DNA from: Gammaproteobacteria bacterium
Lineage (GTDB): Bacteria; Pseudomonadota; Gammaproteobacteria; Pseudomonadales; Ketobacteraceae
Length of the DNA: 64,000 nucleotides
Assembly (NCBI GenBank): GCA_013178375.1
Contig: JABLXQ010000016.1
Location: forward strand, 62,001-126,000
Direction: 5' to 3'
Every line of letters starts with the position of its first letter. Position 1 is the stretch's first letter. The position numbers and the translations under genes were made by a program. This document shows, piece after piece, positions 1 through 8,325 of this stretch. The notes under the pieces were generated by a model that was given only the letters and a program-made list of their open reading frames with translations, was not told where the DNA came from and did not search any database.

Positions 1-39
1 CATCCGTTGTGGTACGACTTCCGCCGCGGATTCCTGCAT
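1..39 (-). CDS. Start of the next gene of the type II operon (partial, unidentified)
   Basis: After the stop of the chain-length-factor-like gene there are 11 bases and then an ATG reading leftwards out of the window. The 13 visible codons (MQESAAEVVPQRM) stay open. The close spacing fits another cistron of the same minus-strand operon, but no good ribosome binding site is visible and too little is present to name a product. An ATG at base 3 in the same frame is an alternative start. Confidence 0.35.
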   Translation of the reverse strand, partial: MQESAAEVVPQRM

Positions 40-50
40 CAGGCTACCGG

Positions 51-851
51 TTACTGCAGACATGGTTCCAGCTCCAGATTCAAACAGGATTTTTCGCAGT
101 AAGGCAGGCTCACCCTTTGCGAATTTCCAGCCGCAATGGCAGACAATACCGGCAGCGATCTGGCAGCACCGATGCTCACGCGCACCTGTTCCAGATCAGG
201 CGATTCCATCGCGCTTTCCTCGCCACCATCGTCCAGGCGTGCGACCATTTTCGCGATCGAGGTGCCTGTCTGCTCCGGCGACAACAGTACGCCCACGCTG
301 AAAGGCTGGATATTGGCATCGCGCGGATCCACATGGGCGGGGCCCAGCGCATCGTAGGACACGAACAACACTGGCCGGTTTTCCATGGCCACTGATATCG
401 CAGCCTGAAGCAGCCCCACCGCAAAGCTGTACTCGCCGCCGGATACACTGGTGGCACTGGCCTTGTTGCCAAGGATAATGCCCAGGTGTCCGATGGCGGC
501 ATTCAGGATCACGTTCTGAAACTTCTGGGGCGACACCAGTTTATCTGGATGCGTCAGTGCCGCAAAAATCTCATCGGCAATGTTGAGATCGCCTTCCGAG
601 CTGGCAAAGAGCAGTTCCACTTTGCTGGGGTCAAACTCCGATTGTTTGAGCGCCTTCTCCGCAGCCTGCAGGGCGATTTGCATGTGCAGGCTGGTCCGAC
701 GCTTGATGTTCGGTGTCAGGTAGCCGCAGCTAACGGTCGGCGTGGGGGACTGCTGGTAATTTTCCGCACCGCGCAGAATGGATTGAGCGGTGATCCAGTC
801 CGGCAGACCCGGGCCCAGTACACTCAGTGCCTCGATATAAACCGGATTCAT
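51..851 (-). CDS. Beta-ketoacyl synthase-like protein (chain-length-factor type, PF13723-like)
   Basis: A 266-residue protein resembling the short N-terminal ketosynthase-like family found in aryl-polyene and related pigment operons, where it partners a full ketosynthase. The N-terminus (VYIEALSVLGPG) and the stretch QIALQAAEKAL, followed by LLFASSEGD and NAAIGHLGIILGNKASAT, follow that family. The thiolase-type catalytic Cys and the C-terminal half with the two His residues are absent, so it is probably a non-condensing partner that sets chain length. Its ATG overlaps the TGA of the upstream ketosynthase by 4 bp, indicating translational coupling. The family call is from sequence memory; the exact product is unknown. 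Confidence 0.75.
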   Translation of the reverse strand: MNPVYIEALSVLGPGLPDWITAQSILRGAENYQQSPTPTVSCGYLTPNIKRRTSLHMQIALQAAEKALKQSEFDPSKVELLFASSEGDLNIADEIFAALTHPDKLVSPQKFQNVILNAAIGHLGIILGNKASATSVSGGEYSFAVGLLQAAISVAMENRPVLFVSYDALGPAHVDPRDANIQPFSVGVLLSPEQTGTSIAKMVARLDDGGEESAMESPDLEQVRVSIGAARSLPVLSAIAAGNSQRVSLPYCEKSCLNLELEPCLQ

Positions 852-2089
852 AACGGCGCTCCAAAAATCAGCGTACTGTTGTTGCCACCAAACCCCATCG
901 AGTTGGTGAGCCCGTAGCGGATGGCCATGGGTTCATTCCGCAGCAGAATGCGACAACCCATCTTGTCATCCAATTCTTCCGTGTTCAGCGACGCCGGCGC
1001 CAGATTCTCACGCATGCTCAACAGCAGAATAATCGCTTCGGTAATGCCTGCCGCACCCTGGGTATGTCCGGTCCAGCCTTTGGTGGAGCTGCAGGCCATG
1101 TTCTGGCCAAAGATGCGCTGAATGGCCGCATCCTCGGACGCATCGTTCATCGGCGTGGCGGAACCGTGAGCATTAATGTAGTCGATCTCATCCGGTTTCA
1201 GGCCTGCGGTGGAAAGCGCCTGGCGCATGCACAGTTCAACACCGTCACCTTCCGGATGCGGCGCAGTCATGTGATAGCCGTCGCAGCTTTCGCCATACCC
1301 AACCAGACGCAGATTGTCCGGCCCGGTGGGATTGCGCTCCAGCAGCGCTACACCAGCAGCGGCACCCAAATTGATACCGTCACGCTTTTTGTCCCAGGGC
1401 CGGCAGGGATTGGTCGACAGCACGCCCAGCGAACGGAAGCCGTGGATCAGGGTTTCGTTGAAGCCCTCGGCTCCGGCCACGATGGCAGCGTCGCAGATAC
1501 CCGCCTGAATGGCCCGGGATGCAGCAGCGAATACTTTGGCGCTGGAGGAGCACGCGGTGCCGATAGTGGCGTAAGGGCCTGTGATCCCCAGCACACGCCG
1601 CATGAACAGCGTGATCGAAATCAGGCTGCCGCTCTGGTGATACTGGTCCACGAGCTTGAATGCGGCCTTGGTATAAATACTGCCATCCTGGTAGAAGCGT
1701 TCGAGCTGATCGCTGCCACCGGTGATGGTGCCAAGAAAAATGCCGATGCGATGGCTGCCATAGCGTTCCCGCGCGGCTGCAACGGCTTCCATGATGCCAT
1801 CCTGATTCAGCACAGCCTGCGCCAAACGGATGCAGTTGTTGTCATACTTGGCGAACTCGCCCTCGACTGGCGGGGTTTGTGCGTCATCCACAAAACCGAA
1901 CCAGGTGGATCCGAGACCGGGCCCCATGTCGTAATGGCGAAGTCCGCTACGCTGATTGCGCAAGGAATCGAGAGTCTGCTGATTGCCCACACCCAACGCG
2001 CTCACAAGACTGAATGCCGTCACATACGAGGGCGCGATGGGGTGGGAATGGGTTTGCCTGGAACTGACTGGTGCTGGATTGACTGGCAT
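848..2089 (-). CDS. Beta-ketoacyl-ACP synthase II (FabF-like), type II secondary-metabolite operon
   Basis: A condensing enzyme expected to elongate acyl chains on the ACP encoded two genes upstream. The thiolase-fold triad is intact, counted from the chosen start: Cys180 in GTACSSS, His308 in NAHGSATP and His342 in GWTGHTQGAAG. The C-terminal NSMGFGGNNS glycine loop is also present. An upstream GTG at 2146 overlaps the dehydratase stop, but the ATG at 2089 has AGGAG nine bases upstream and begins close to the usual ketosynthase N-terminus, so it is preferred. It overlaps the chain-length-factor gene by 4 bp. Ketosynthase identity is secure; the acyl substrate is not. Confidence 0.88.
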   Translation of the reverse strand: MPVNPAPVSSRQTHSHPIAPSYVTAFSLVSALGVGNQQTLDSLRNQRSGLRHYDMGPGLGSTWFGFVDDAQTPPVEGEFAKYDNNCIRLAQAVLNQDGIMEAVAAARERYGSHRIGIFLGTITGGSDQLERFYQDGSIYTKAAFKLVDQYHQSGSLISITLFMRRVLGITGPYATIGTACSSSAKVFAAASRAIQAGICDAAIVAGAEGFNETLIHGFRSLGVLSTNPCRPWDKKRDGINLGAAAGVALLERNPTGPDNLRLVGYGESCDGYHMTAPHPEGDGVELCMRQALSTAGLKPDEIDYINAHGSATPMNDASEDAAIQRIFGQNMACSSTKGWTGHTQGAAGITEAIILLLSMRENLAPASLNTEELDDKMGCRILLRNEPMAIRYGLTNSMGFGGNNSTLIFGAPL

Positions 2090-2142
2090 GCTCCATTGCT
2101 CCTGCCGGCCCTGGTGACCGGAGAAAAGTGTTACAACAAAAC

Positions 2143-2460
2143 TCACTTCCGTTCGGCGCTGAAATCGCCCGATGCGATACTGTTGCTGCTGGAATCAAGG
2201 CATACAAAGCGAAAAGCTGCACCACTCCGGGGAGTCAGCCGGACCCGCAACTGGTCGCCCGGCTTCAATGGGGTAGTGAATTTCACTCTGGATAAACGCT
2301 TCATTTCCAGACTGGCATCGAGCTGAGCAAGCGCCACCCGAACATATTCCAGAATGACCACACCCGGGATCAGCGGATGACCGACAAAATGGCCATTCGA
2401 TGCCGGGTGGGACTCGGATATGTCGACGCAATACTCGAAATCAGGCTGTTGCGACTGCAT
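2143..2460 (-). CDS. Hotdog-fold 3-hydroxyacyl-ACP dehydratase (FabZ/ApeP-like)
   Basis: A 105-residue single hotdog domain. The dehydratase signature is visible as GHFVGHPLIPGVVILE, with His24 and Glu38 at the spacing of the FabZ catalytic pair. It should dehydrate beta-hydroxyacyl-ACP intermediates, giving the double bonds of a polyene or unsaturated chain. The ATG at 2460 was chosen because a longer frame to 2526 would lie deep in the ACP gene; it still overlaps the ACP stop by 20 bp. The stop is 53 bp before the preferred ketosynthase start. No ketoreductase is seen in this part of the window, so the operon must continue off the edge or use a housekeeping reductase. Confidence 0.8.
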   Translation of the reverse strand: MQSQQPDFEYCVDISESHPASNGHFVGHPLIPGVVILEYVRVALAQLDASLEMKRLSRVKFTTPLKPGDQLRVRLTPRSGAAFRFVCLDSSSNSIASGDFSAERK

Positions 2461-2737
2461 GGCCGGCTTCCGCGCCCATGGCTTCACAGACAAATGCATG
2501 CAGATTTTTGACGCAGTACATGGCATTGCGGCTGGCCTCGTCCTGGGCCTTCATTTGCACACCGAAGCGCTGCTTGATGACAGCACCAATTTCCAGTGCG
2601 TCGATCGAATCCAGACCCAGCGCACCCGTTGCAGCATCACCGAACAGGGGGGTAGTCGGGGTGAATTCGTTTTCCACTTCCAGGTTCAGTGTTTCCAGAA
2701 CCAGATCCAGCATTTCCTCTACAGATGGTGTTTTCAT
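2441..2737 (-). CDS. Acyl carrier protein of the type II operon
   Basis: A 98-residue acidic carrier protein. The 4'-phosphopantetheine attachment site is Ser44 in GLDSIDALEI, preceded by a helix typical of ACPs. It is the first recognised gene of the minus-strand operon (ACP, dehydratase, ketosynthase, chain-length factor) and would carry the growing acyl chain. The start has AAGGGA eight bases upstream. It overlaps the dehydratase by 20 bp. In aryl-polyene operons comparable ACPs sit near the dehydratase and ketosynthase genes, but the type of product cannot be fixed from this fragment. Confidence 0.88.
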   Translation of the reverse strand: MKTPSVEEMLDLVLETLNLEVENEFTPTTPLFGDAATGALGLDSIDALEIGAVIKQRFGVQMKAQDEASRNAMYCVKNLHAFVCEAMGAEAGHAVATA

Positions 2738-2908
2738 TTTGAGCGTCCCTTTTGTGGTTTATCGGCTTGGTTGAATTCGCTACTAACAAACAACTATCGA
2801 AATCAATTCAGATTCGCTAACCCTTTCCACGATCGTCGAAACAGACGCATTTTTCACAGGGGAATTGCAGAGAAGAGACAGTGCATTTCCATTTGCTTAC
2901 TGCGTTGT

Positions 2909-2924
2909 TGCAACGAGTATCCCG
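2909..2924 (-). promoter_or_regulatory. Weak candidate sigma-54 (-24/-12) promoter before the ACP gene
   Basis: Read on the minus strand, CGGGATACTCGTTGCA places GG and GC with the ten-base spacing of -24/-12 promoters and has a perfect TTGCA at -12, but the -24 element matches poorly. A sigma-54 activator gene lies about 2.1 kb away. The match could be chance. Confidence 0.2.
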
Positions 2925-2966
2925 GTCGATTAGAAGGCCTTTGTCGCGGCCAAAACACTAAGACTG

Positions 2967-2982
2967 TACGTCGAAATATTTT
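2967..2982. promoter_or_regulatory. 16-bp motif shared with the acyl-AMP ligase operon promoter region
   Basis: TACGTCGAAATATTTT differs at one position from TACGTCGAAATTTTTT at 37007-37022. Both copies have the same orientation relative to their minus-strand operon, about 230 and 116 bases before the first start codon. This is a candidate operator for a common regulator, which cannot be named from the sequence. Confidence 0.4.
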
Positions 2983-3235
2983 CTGAAAACTTGAAAATTG
3001 TTGGAACATAAACTACTCATTTTTTTTGGATACTTCCACTACTAGGAAATTATTTTTTGTAATTTTCGTTGATGCGTGATGAATTTCGAGCGCGCCATCG
3101 TGTTCTGTGATTTTTTGCAGGCTCGAATGATTCATTTTTTTGTGAAAATAATCCGGCTGTCCTACAAAAACGGATTGTCGATAGAATTTGTTTTCAGACA
3201 GCAAAAATTGTCAGATGCGTTTTGCTCAAATGCCT

Positions 3236-4339
3236 TCAGCCAAATGACATGACATGCGCTGCAGAGGGGCCGCATGCGCCCGACAGAATTCCCTGGTATG
3301 CCTGCAGAATTGCCGTGTCGCCTTCAACATGACGCAGGCTTATTGCCGCTTGCGCTGTGTTGTTGATCTGGCACCAGGCAGCATGAAACTGGCGGTTGAA
3401 TACGTCATCGCCCAATTCATCCATGCGATTCTGAAATTCGGTCGGTGCGAAAAACAGCACGGGTTCAGGGCCCGGCAGCTGAATGCCCAGCCCCAGCTTG
3501 GTCCAGTGGGTGACGCCGACCCAACTGCTGTACACAAGATTCTCGCCAAAATGCACATGCACGGATTTCCGCACGCGAATGTTGCCGGACATGTCGACGT
3601 AAACGGTCTTTGCATCATTGCCCAGCTTGGGCACGCTGGCGTAATCCTGCACCACATCGTAGCAGTCCAGCGATTTGACGAATTCCAGATTGGCGGTTGA
3701 TGTGAGTCCGATGACTATGTAGTCACGTCGGTTTTGGCGATTTGCTTTCAACAGGGCCGCGGTGCCGAACGCCGTTTTGCTCGACGCCGATCCGAATATG
3801 ATTGTGTTGGCGCCAAAGAAATCGTGCTGCGCCAGGAACGCATCAATTAAAAATGACGTCATGAACAGGGGGCGCAGTGCGACTTGCCAGTCGTGCGATT
3901 CGTTCCTGAAGTGGTGATCGGCAGCGAGGCGGACGTAGCTATTATAAATGGAGGCGAACACCGCACGATGCGGAGACACATCCATGAAACCCTTTCCGGA
4001 AACCTGGCCTGCCTGCAAAATGACGTGGGACGAAGCCGGGAATAATCCATAAACACGCTCGCCAACCGACAGTCCGCTGCAGCGGGATTCAATGATATCG
4101 GCGAAGCCCCACACTGGAATCCGGCCCCAGCCATCGCGGGCCGGGTAGATGTCCCAGTAATTCATCATGTCACCCATTGCAGCATACGTAATGTTGTTGG
4201 CGCTGAGTCCAAAGCGGTCAATGACGAGCCGAACCTGTCCTTCCTGCAATGGCAGGCTGCCCTCCTCCGAGTCGGCAATTTCTGCCTGTTCGATGATTTT
4301 ACGGTTGATCAGCAGATCCTGAGCGGGGCGTGATGACAT
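3236..4339 (-). CDS. DUF2855 family protein (quinone-oxidoreductase-like fold)
   Basis: A 367-residue member of the uncharacterised DUF2855 family, which resembles medium-chain dehydrogenase/reductases. Family hallmarks are the segments LSANNITYAAMGD, GWGRIPVWGFADII, DVSPHRAVFASIYN, RPLFMTSFLIDAFL and SASSKTAFGTAALL. The last one, followed by IVIGLTS, is a likely dinucleotide-binding region. The ATG at 4339 was chosen because AGGAG lies seven bases upstream; an in-frame ATG at 4432 would add an unrelated tail. It is transcribed toward the type II operon across a 500-bp gap, so joint function is possible but not shown. The family call is firm; the reaction is unknown. Confidence 0.85.
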   Translation of the reverse strand: MSSRPAQDLLINRKIIEQAEIADSEEGSLPLQEGQVRLVIDRFGLSANNITYAAMGDMMNYWDIYPARDGWGRIPVWGFADIIESRCSGLSVGERVYGLFPASSHVILQAGQVSGKGFMDVSPHRAVFASIYNSYVRLAADHHFRNESHDWQVALRPLFMTSFLIDAFLAQHDFFGANTIIFGSASSKTAFGTAALLKANRQNRRDYIVIGLTSTANLEFVKSLDCYDVVQDYASVPKLGNDAKTVYVDMSGNIRVRKSVHVHFGENLVYSSWVGVTHWTKLGLGIQLPGPEPVLFFAPTEFQNRMDELGDDVFNRQFHAAWCQINNTAQAAISLRHVEGDTAILQAYQGILSGACGPSAAHVMSFG

Positions 4340-5031
4340 TTGCATACTCCTGCAGCGTGCTTCCTTTGAAAAAAAGCAGGCGAAGCCGGATGCGGCATTC
4401 CCTGCATGCATCGAGGAGGAGAATTCTTGCATGATTTGCTAAATGAAATGCGAACAGTCTCTGCTTTTTTTTGTGTGACGACGCGAGAATTAAAAAAAAT
4501 CACTGCCACTTCACCGGAAAATGTTATGGCTACTATCAGCCATCAGGAAAAAATGTCAGACAGCACTACATTGTGATTGTGTTGCACAACCAATTACGAA
4601 TGGGTTTGACCAAGCATTCATGCCACCGTTGTGTCGGGCAGCACGAGCGAAGCAAAAAACAAGTACAGCGGCGGAGCTTGCCCGTGCATATCCCTGGTTT
4701 GTCGCATTGACCTTTTGCACAACCGTAGAATTGTCTGACAGCTGGCAGATCGTCCCTTCCAGGTTCAGTACAATTTTTCTCCAGTTTATTTTGTGAAGCA
4801 CTCAGATCAACCTTGAGCCAGGTCATTGCCTGTCATTGGCAGACTATTTTATGACCATAAAAGGAAGCCGGTGTTTTGACAACCCCGGCTTCATCACCTA
4901 AAACCTCATATCACGCGCTTGCCCATCCGATGTCAGGAACGGGTTGATCGGGCTTTGTATTGAATAACAGCCCTGACACGATTCGACCTTATCATCACCG
5001 ATAGAATAAAAAATCAGCAAAGGAAGCTTTG
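4340..5031. other. Intergenic region between DUF2855 gene and sigma-54 activator
   Basis: Roughly 690 AT-rich bases between divergently transcribed genes. No convincing gene is seen; the short frames present lack ribosome binding sites and overlap one another on both strands. It must contain the promoters of both neighbours. The one clear structure is a hairpin at 4864-4892 with an 8-bp stem, GAAGCCGG/CCGGCTTC, which has no T-run on the plus strand. Confidence 0.5.
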
Positions 5032-6072
5032 ATGAAACCGGATTCATCCGATCGCGTTTTGTCCTGCCAACCCCTGGCCGTTGCCGCCGCCCCCCGCCTC
5101 GATATGATCAAAGGATCATCAAACGCTATTCAGAAAGTGCGCGATCAATTGCTGCGCTTTGCCAGCAACGACGCCAGCATTTTCATCTACGGTGAAACGG
5201 GCACCGGCAAAGAGCTGGTCGCGCGGGCGCTGCACGGCAGCAGTTCCCGCAACGGGCGTGCCTTCATCGCCGTCAACTGCGGCGCTTATCCCAATGATCT
5301 GATTCTGAATGAATTGTTCGGCCATGAACGCGGCGCCTTCACCGGGGCAGTGGCGCGTCAGGAAGGCCTGGTGTCGCTGGCGGAGAGCGGCACGCTGTTT
5401 CTGGATGAGGTGGACAGCCTGTCGCTGCACGCGCAGGTGGTGCTGCTGCGTTTTCTGCAGGACCGCCGTTACCGTCGCCTGGGCGGCAAACAGGAAATGC
5501 TGGCGGATGTGCGCGTGATTGCGGCGTCTCACTGTGATCTGGCGGAACGGGTGGCCGATGGCCGGTTTCGCGAGGACTTGTATTACCGGCTGGATGTATT
5601 GCGGATTGAACTGCCGCCCCTGCGTGAACGACGTGAGGACATCCTGCCGCTGGCACAGCATTTTGCCGAGCGCTTCAAGGCGGAATATCGGGTGGCGCAT
5701 CCTGAAATGACCGCCGGATTTGAGAAGTGGATGCTGAACTACCACTGGCCCGGCAACGTGCGGGAGCTGGAGAACGTCATGATGCGCTGGCTGTTCGGCC
5801 AGTTGCCGGCAAGCCTGACTGTGTTGCCGGATGATCCGGCGGGCGTGACGCTGAACTCCCTGGAACTGGATGTGCTGGAACGGATTGCGCGCTCTGGTGC
5901 CATGCAGATGAAACTCACGCAGGCGAAAGCCCAGGTCGTTCAGGAGTTCGAAAAACACTACGTGGCCAGCCTGCTGAAAATGACGCAAGGCAATATCACC
6001 CAGGCCGCGCGCCGTGCCGGCAAGGAACGCCGCGCCTTTGGCCGGCTGGTGAAAAAATACAATCTGGCGTGA
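5032..6072 (+). CDS. Sigma-54-dependent transcriptional activator (AAA+ and Fis-type HTH, no receiver domain)
   Basis: A 346-residue bacterial enhancer-binding protein that would hydrolyse ATP to open sigma-54 promoters. Visible are Walker A GETGTGKE (54-61), the sigma-54 contact loop GAFTGA (101-106), Walker B TLFLDE (121-126), the arginine-finger region FREDLYYRLDV and the WPGNVRELEN sensor. A C-terminal Fis-like helix-turn-helix begins near residue 300. Only about 25 residues precede the AAA+ domain, so like PspF it lacks a receiver and must be controlled by another protein or by its level. The ATG was preferred to the adjacent TTG; AAGG lies eight bases upstream. A terminator follows, and the next operon carries a -24/-12 promoter candidate, so that operon is its likely target. 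Confidence 0.9.
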   Translation: MKPDSSDRVLSCQPLAVAAAPRLDMIKGSSNAIQKVRDQLLRFASNDASIFIYGETGTGKELVARALHGSSSRNGRAFIAVNCGAYPNDLILNELFGHERGAFTGAVARQEGLVSLAESGTLFLDEVDSLSLHAQVVLLRFLQDRRYRRLGGKQEMLADVRVIAASHCDLAERVADGRFREDLYYRLDVLRIELPPLRERREDILPLAQHFAERFKAEYRVAHPEMTAGFEKWMLNYHWPGNVRELENVMMRWLFGQLPASLTVLPDDPAGVTLNSLELDVLERIARSGAMQMKLTQAKAQVVQEFEKHYVASLLKMTQGNITQAARRAGKERRAFGRLVKKYNLA

Positions 6073-6092
6073 CGCGCAAGCGCGCACCAGGG

Positions 6093-6117
6093 AACACAGC
6101 TCGGGCTGTGTTTTTTT
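6093..6117 (+). terminator. Rho-independent terminator of the sigma-54 activator gene
   Basis: AACACAGC pairs with GCTGTGTT across the four-base loop TCGG and runs into seven T residues. It begins 20 bases after the stop codon and separates the activator from the protease operon. Confidence 0.9.
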
Positions 6118-6187
6118 GTGCCTGGGGTGGGTCAAATCGAACCCGGCAACAGACTGTTTAGAACCCGCACACCCTCTGCTCAACCTG

Positions 6188-6300
6188 ACGTTATTCTGTT
6201 CGCTTGCGATTTCTTCTCCGGGTTTCCCGGTGAGCAGACATTCACTTGAAATTTTTCGTCGGGGAAAAAAAGTCCCGGTGAATAATCGCAAGCATAACGT
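6188..6300. promoter_or_regulatory. Nested inverted and direct repeats upstream of the protease operon (possible enhancer sites)
   Basis: AATCGCAAGCATAACGT at 6284-6300 is the reverse complement of two blocks on the left, ACGTTAT (6188-6194) and GCTTGCGATT (6202-6211), separated by seven bases. Inside the arms the nonamer TCCCGGTGA is repeated at 6225-6233 and 6273-6281. The palindrome CCGGGTTTCCCGG lies at 6218-6230. The block lies 63-175 bases before the sigma-54 promoter candidate, a suitable place for an activator's upstream sites. Confidence 0.5.
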
Positions 6301-6362
6301 CACCACAGCCACGCACCGCGCCGTTGCTCGCTTTGCACCCGCTGCACAATTAGGTAGCAAAA

Positions 6363-6378
6363 TGGAATAGGTATTGCT
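6363..6378 (+). promoter_or_regulatory. Candidate sigma-54 (-24/-12) promoter of the protease operon
   Basis: TGGAATAGGTATTGCT has the invariant GG and GC at the correct ten-base spacing and the -12 element TTGCT; the -24 element is TGGAAT rather than TGGCAC. Transcription would start near 6389, about 13 bases before the protease ATG. Its position just after a sigma-54 activator gene supports it. Confidence 0.5.
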
Positions 6379-6401
6379 TCAGGCATGATCACCCATGGTG
6401 G

Positions 6402-7733
6402 ATGGCGTTAAAAAGAATGAAGGATCATGTGCGCATAAAATTGCGTCAGGCGTTGCCGGTGGAACAGTTGCCACACTGGCAGGCGTTGTTGCGGGACCGC
6501 CGTCTGGAACGGGAAACGTTTCTGCCGGCTATCGACCGTGTCTTTCAACTGCATCAGATTCCCTTCCTGGCAACCCGCGAATATCAACCTGCACAAAACC
6601 AATGGTCCAGCGACGAAATTGCAAGCGGTCTTGATCGTGTGTATCGACTGGTGCTGACCCGCACAGGGCATGTGCCCCCTGCTCTTATTGAAGATCTGAA
6701 GCTGGTTCCTGTGGTTGAACAGGCAGCAGCAGGCAACATCGGACAAATGGAGTTGAATCCGCGCAGCACCGCACTGAGCGCGCGTACCAATCGTGGCTCA
6801 CGTGACGCCATTTATCTGGACGAGGCCCAGGCCTTTTCCCAGGGCGACAGTGATATTACCGTGGCCGTGCTGGATACCGGCATCGAACTGGAGCATCCGG
6901 AACTGACCCACGCGTTGCGGGGCGGCTACGATTTCGTGAATATTCTGGATGGCGCGACAGAATTCATTGGCGATTACATTGGTGCTGACGATGTAGCGGA
7001 TGACGAAGTGGGTCATGGCACCCACGTGGCGGGCATCGTGGTGGGTAAAGGCAACGGCATGCCACGCGGTGTTGCGCCCAAATGCAAACTGATTCCGGTA
7101 CGCGTACTGGCGGCGATGGAGAAAGACGGCCGGCGCATGGGCGCAGGGCTGATCGAGAATATCAATGCCGGCGTAAAATACGCGGTGGATCAGGGCGCCG
7201 ACGTGATCAACATGTCGCTGGGCGTGCGTCACGAAGGTGGCGGCCTGCCCCACCAGGAAGTGATTGATTATGCGCGTCGCAAGGGTGTGACCATCGTGGC
7301 GGCCTCGGGCAATGATGGCCAACAGGAAATGTATTATCCCGGCGCATTCGACAGCGTGATCGCGGTGGGCGCCATGAACGCGGAAGGCAACGTGGCGGAA
7401 TTCTCCACTTACGGCGATCAGGTGTCCTTTATTGCGCCGGGCGTGGACGTGTACAGCACCTATCTCGATAACGACTACGCCTTTTCCACCGGCACATCCC
7501 ACGCCGCACCCTTTGTCACTGGCGCCGTGGCGCTCCTGAAATCCTACGCACGCAAGCAGGGCCACTCCCTGACCGACGCCCAGGTGAAAAATGTCCTGAA
7601 ACACACCAGCGACAAGATCGACAGCAATTTCAAACACCGCAAGGCCGGATACGGGCGACTGAATCTGGCGGATGCAATGCGATACCTCGAATTCAAGCTC
7701 AGCCAAGGGAGAGACCAACATGGCTACTACTGA
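6402..7733 (+). CDS. Subtilisin-like serine protease (S8 family), cytoplasmic type
   Basis: A 443-residue S8 peptidase. The catalytic triad is intact: Asp158 in VAVLDTGIELEHPEL, His205 in GHGTHVAGIV and Ser366 in GTSHAAPFVTG, with oxyanion Asn304 in ASGND. There is no signal peptide, so it probably acts in the cytoplasm. The first 130 residues are not typical subtilase sequence and may be a propeptide or a partner-binding domain. It is the first gene of a ten-gene plus-strand operon behind the sigma-54 promoter candidate and overlaps the next gene by 14 bp. An in-frame ATG at 6417 is an alternative start. Protease identity is secure; its substrate may be another product of the operon. Confidence 0.93.
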   Translation: MALKRMKDHVRIKLRQALPVEQLPHWQALLRDRRLERETFLPAIDRVFQLHQIPFLATREYQPAQNQWSSDEIASGLDRVYRLVLTRTGHVPPALIEDLKLVPVVEQAAAGNIGQMELNPRSTALSARTNRGSRDAIYLDEAQAFSQGDSDITVAVLDTGIELEHPELTHALRGGYDFVNILDGATEFIGDYIGADDVADDEVGHGTHVAGIVVGKGNGMPRGVAPKCKLIPVRVLAAMEKDGRRMGAGLIENINAGVKYAVDQGADVINMSLGVRHEGGGLPHQEVIDYARRKGVTIVAASGNDGQQEMYYPGAFDSVIAVGAMNAEGNVAEFSTYGDQVSFIAPGVDVYSTYLDNDYAFSTGTSHAAPFVTGAVALLKSYARKQGHSLTDAQVKNVLKHTSDKIDSNFKHRKAGYGRLNLADAMRYLEFKLSQGRDQHGYY

Positions 7734-8313
7734 TGAAAAGAAGAAGGCAGAGGCAAGCACCGTCAACAACCCGAACCCAGGCGACATCGTGCTGGGACGG
7801 GCGCTGGATTTTGGCGATCTGAAACCCGTCTGGGGCAAGCTGATCGACAAAAAACGGCCCGATGCCGAAAGCGGACTGCTGCGGATCACCACCCGCATCA
7901 GCAAGCTCGACCCCATTGCTGAACTGGCGCTGGCAAAAATGAAGCAAACTTTTTCCACCAACGAAGCCGCGCTGCGCAAGCTGATCACCCGTAAAGGCTG
8001 GGCTACCGAGGTTGACCGCGTCACCAAGCGCATCAACGGCCTGCGCATCAGCGAGAACAAGCGCGTGGTGCTGGCGCAGGTGTATCCCTACCTGCTGAAT
8101 ACGCTGCTTAGCTGCAATGAAGCTGAAAAGGAAGTGAAGGACGAGATCGGCTTCACCGATGCCGTGCTGTTTGAACTGGAGCGGGAAAACGGTCCCTTGG
8201 ACAAGTTCTCGCAGGAAGTGGTGAAGCTGGTGGGTGCCAAGCACCGCATCAATTTCACTGAAGACAATGTGCTGCGCGACCTGATTGCCCATCAGGTTCG
8301 TGCCGGTCTTTAA
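7720..8313 (+). CDS. Unrecognised 197-residue protein of the protease operon
   Basis: A soluble, charged, mostly helical protein with no signal peptide or membrane segment. The ATG at 7720 has GGGAGAG upstream and overlaps the protease stop by 14 bp, implying coupled translation. The N-terminal 20 residues are Lys/Glu/Asn rich and probably flexible. The rest contains a motif-poor helical core (ELALAKMKQTF, LRKLITRKGWATEVDRV, LLNTLLSCNEAEKEV). I recognise no family. Its constant association with the protease in this operon is the only functional clue. Confidence 0.8.
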   Translation: MATTDEKKKAEASTVNNPNPGDIVLGRALDFGDLKPVWGKLIDKKRPDAESGLLRITTRISKLDPIAELALAKMKQTFSTNEAALRKLITRKGWATEVDRVTKRINGLRISENKRVVLAQVYPYLLNTLLSCNEAEKEVKDEIGFTDAVLFELERENGPLDKFSQEVVKLVGAKHRINFTEDNVLRDLIAHQVRAGL

Positions 8314-8325
8314 CTTGCGAACGGG

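Larger units (their letters stand above)
2738..3235. other. AT-rich intergenic region upstream of the type II operon
   Basis: About 500 bases without a credible gene. A 63-codon frame at 3013-3204 begins with TTG, has no ribosome binding site and resembles nothing known to me. The region holds the shared 16-bp motif at 2967-2982 and a weak sigma-54-like element at 2909-2924. It is clearly richer in A and T than the flanking genes, as expected for a promoter region. Confidence 0.6.

Noticed and set aside
3013-3204. A 63-codon minus-strand frame between the DUF2855 gene and the ACP gene
   Set aside because: It has a TTG start, no ribosome binding site and AT-rich low-information sequence; treated as noncoding.
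4864-4892. Hairpin GAAGCCGG/CCGGCTTC considered as a terminator
   Set aside because: No T-run follows on the plus strand. On the minus strand a short T-rich stretch follows, but no minus-strand gene ends there.
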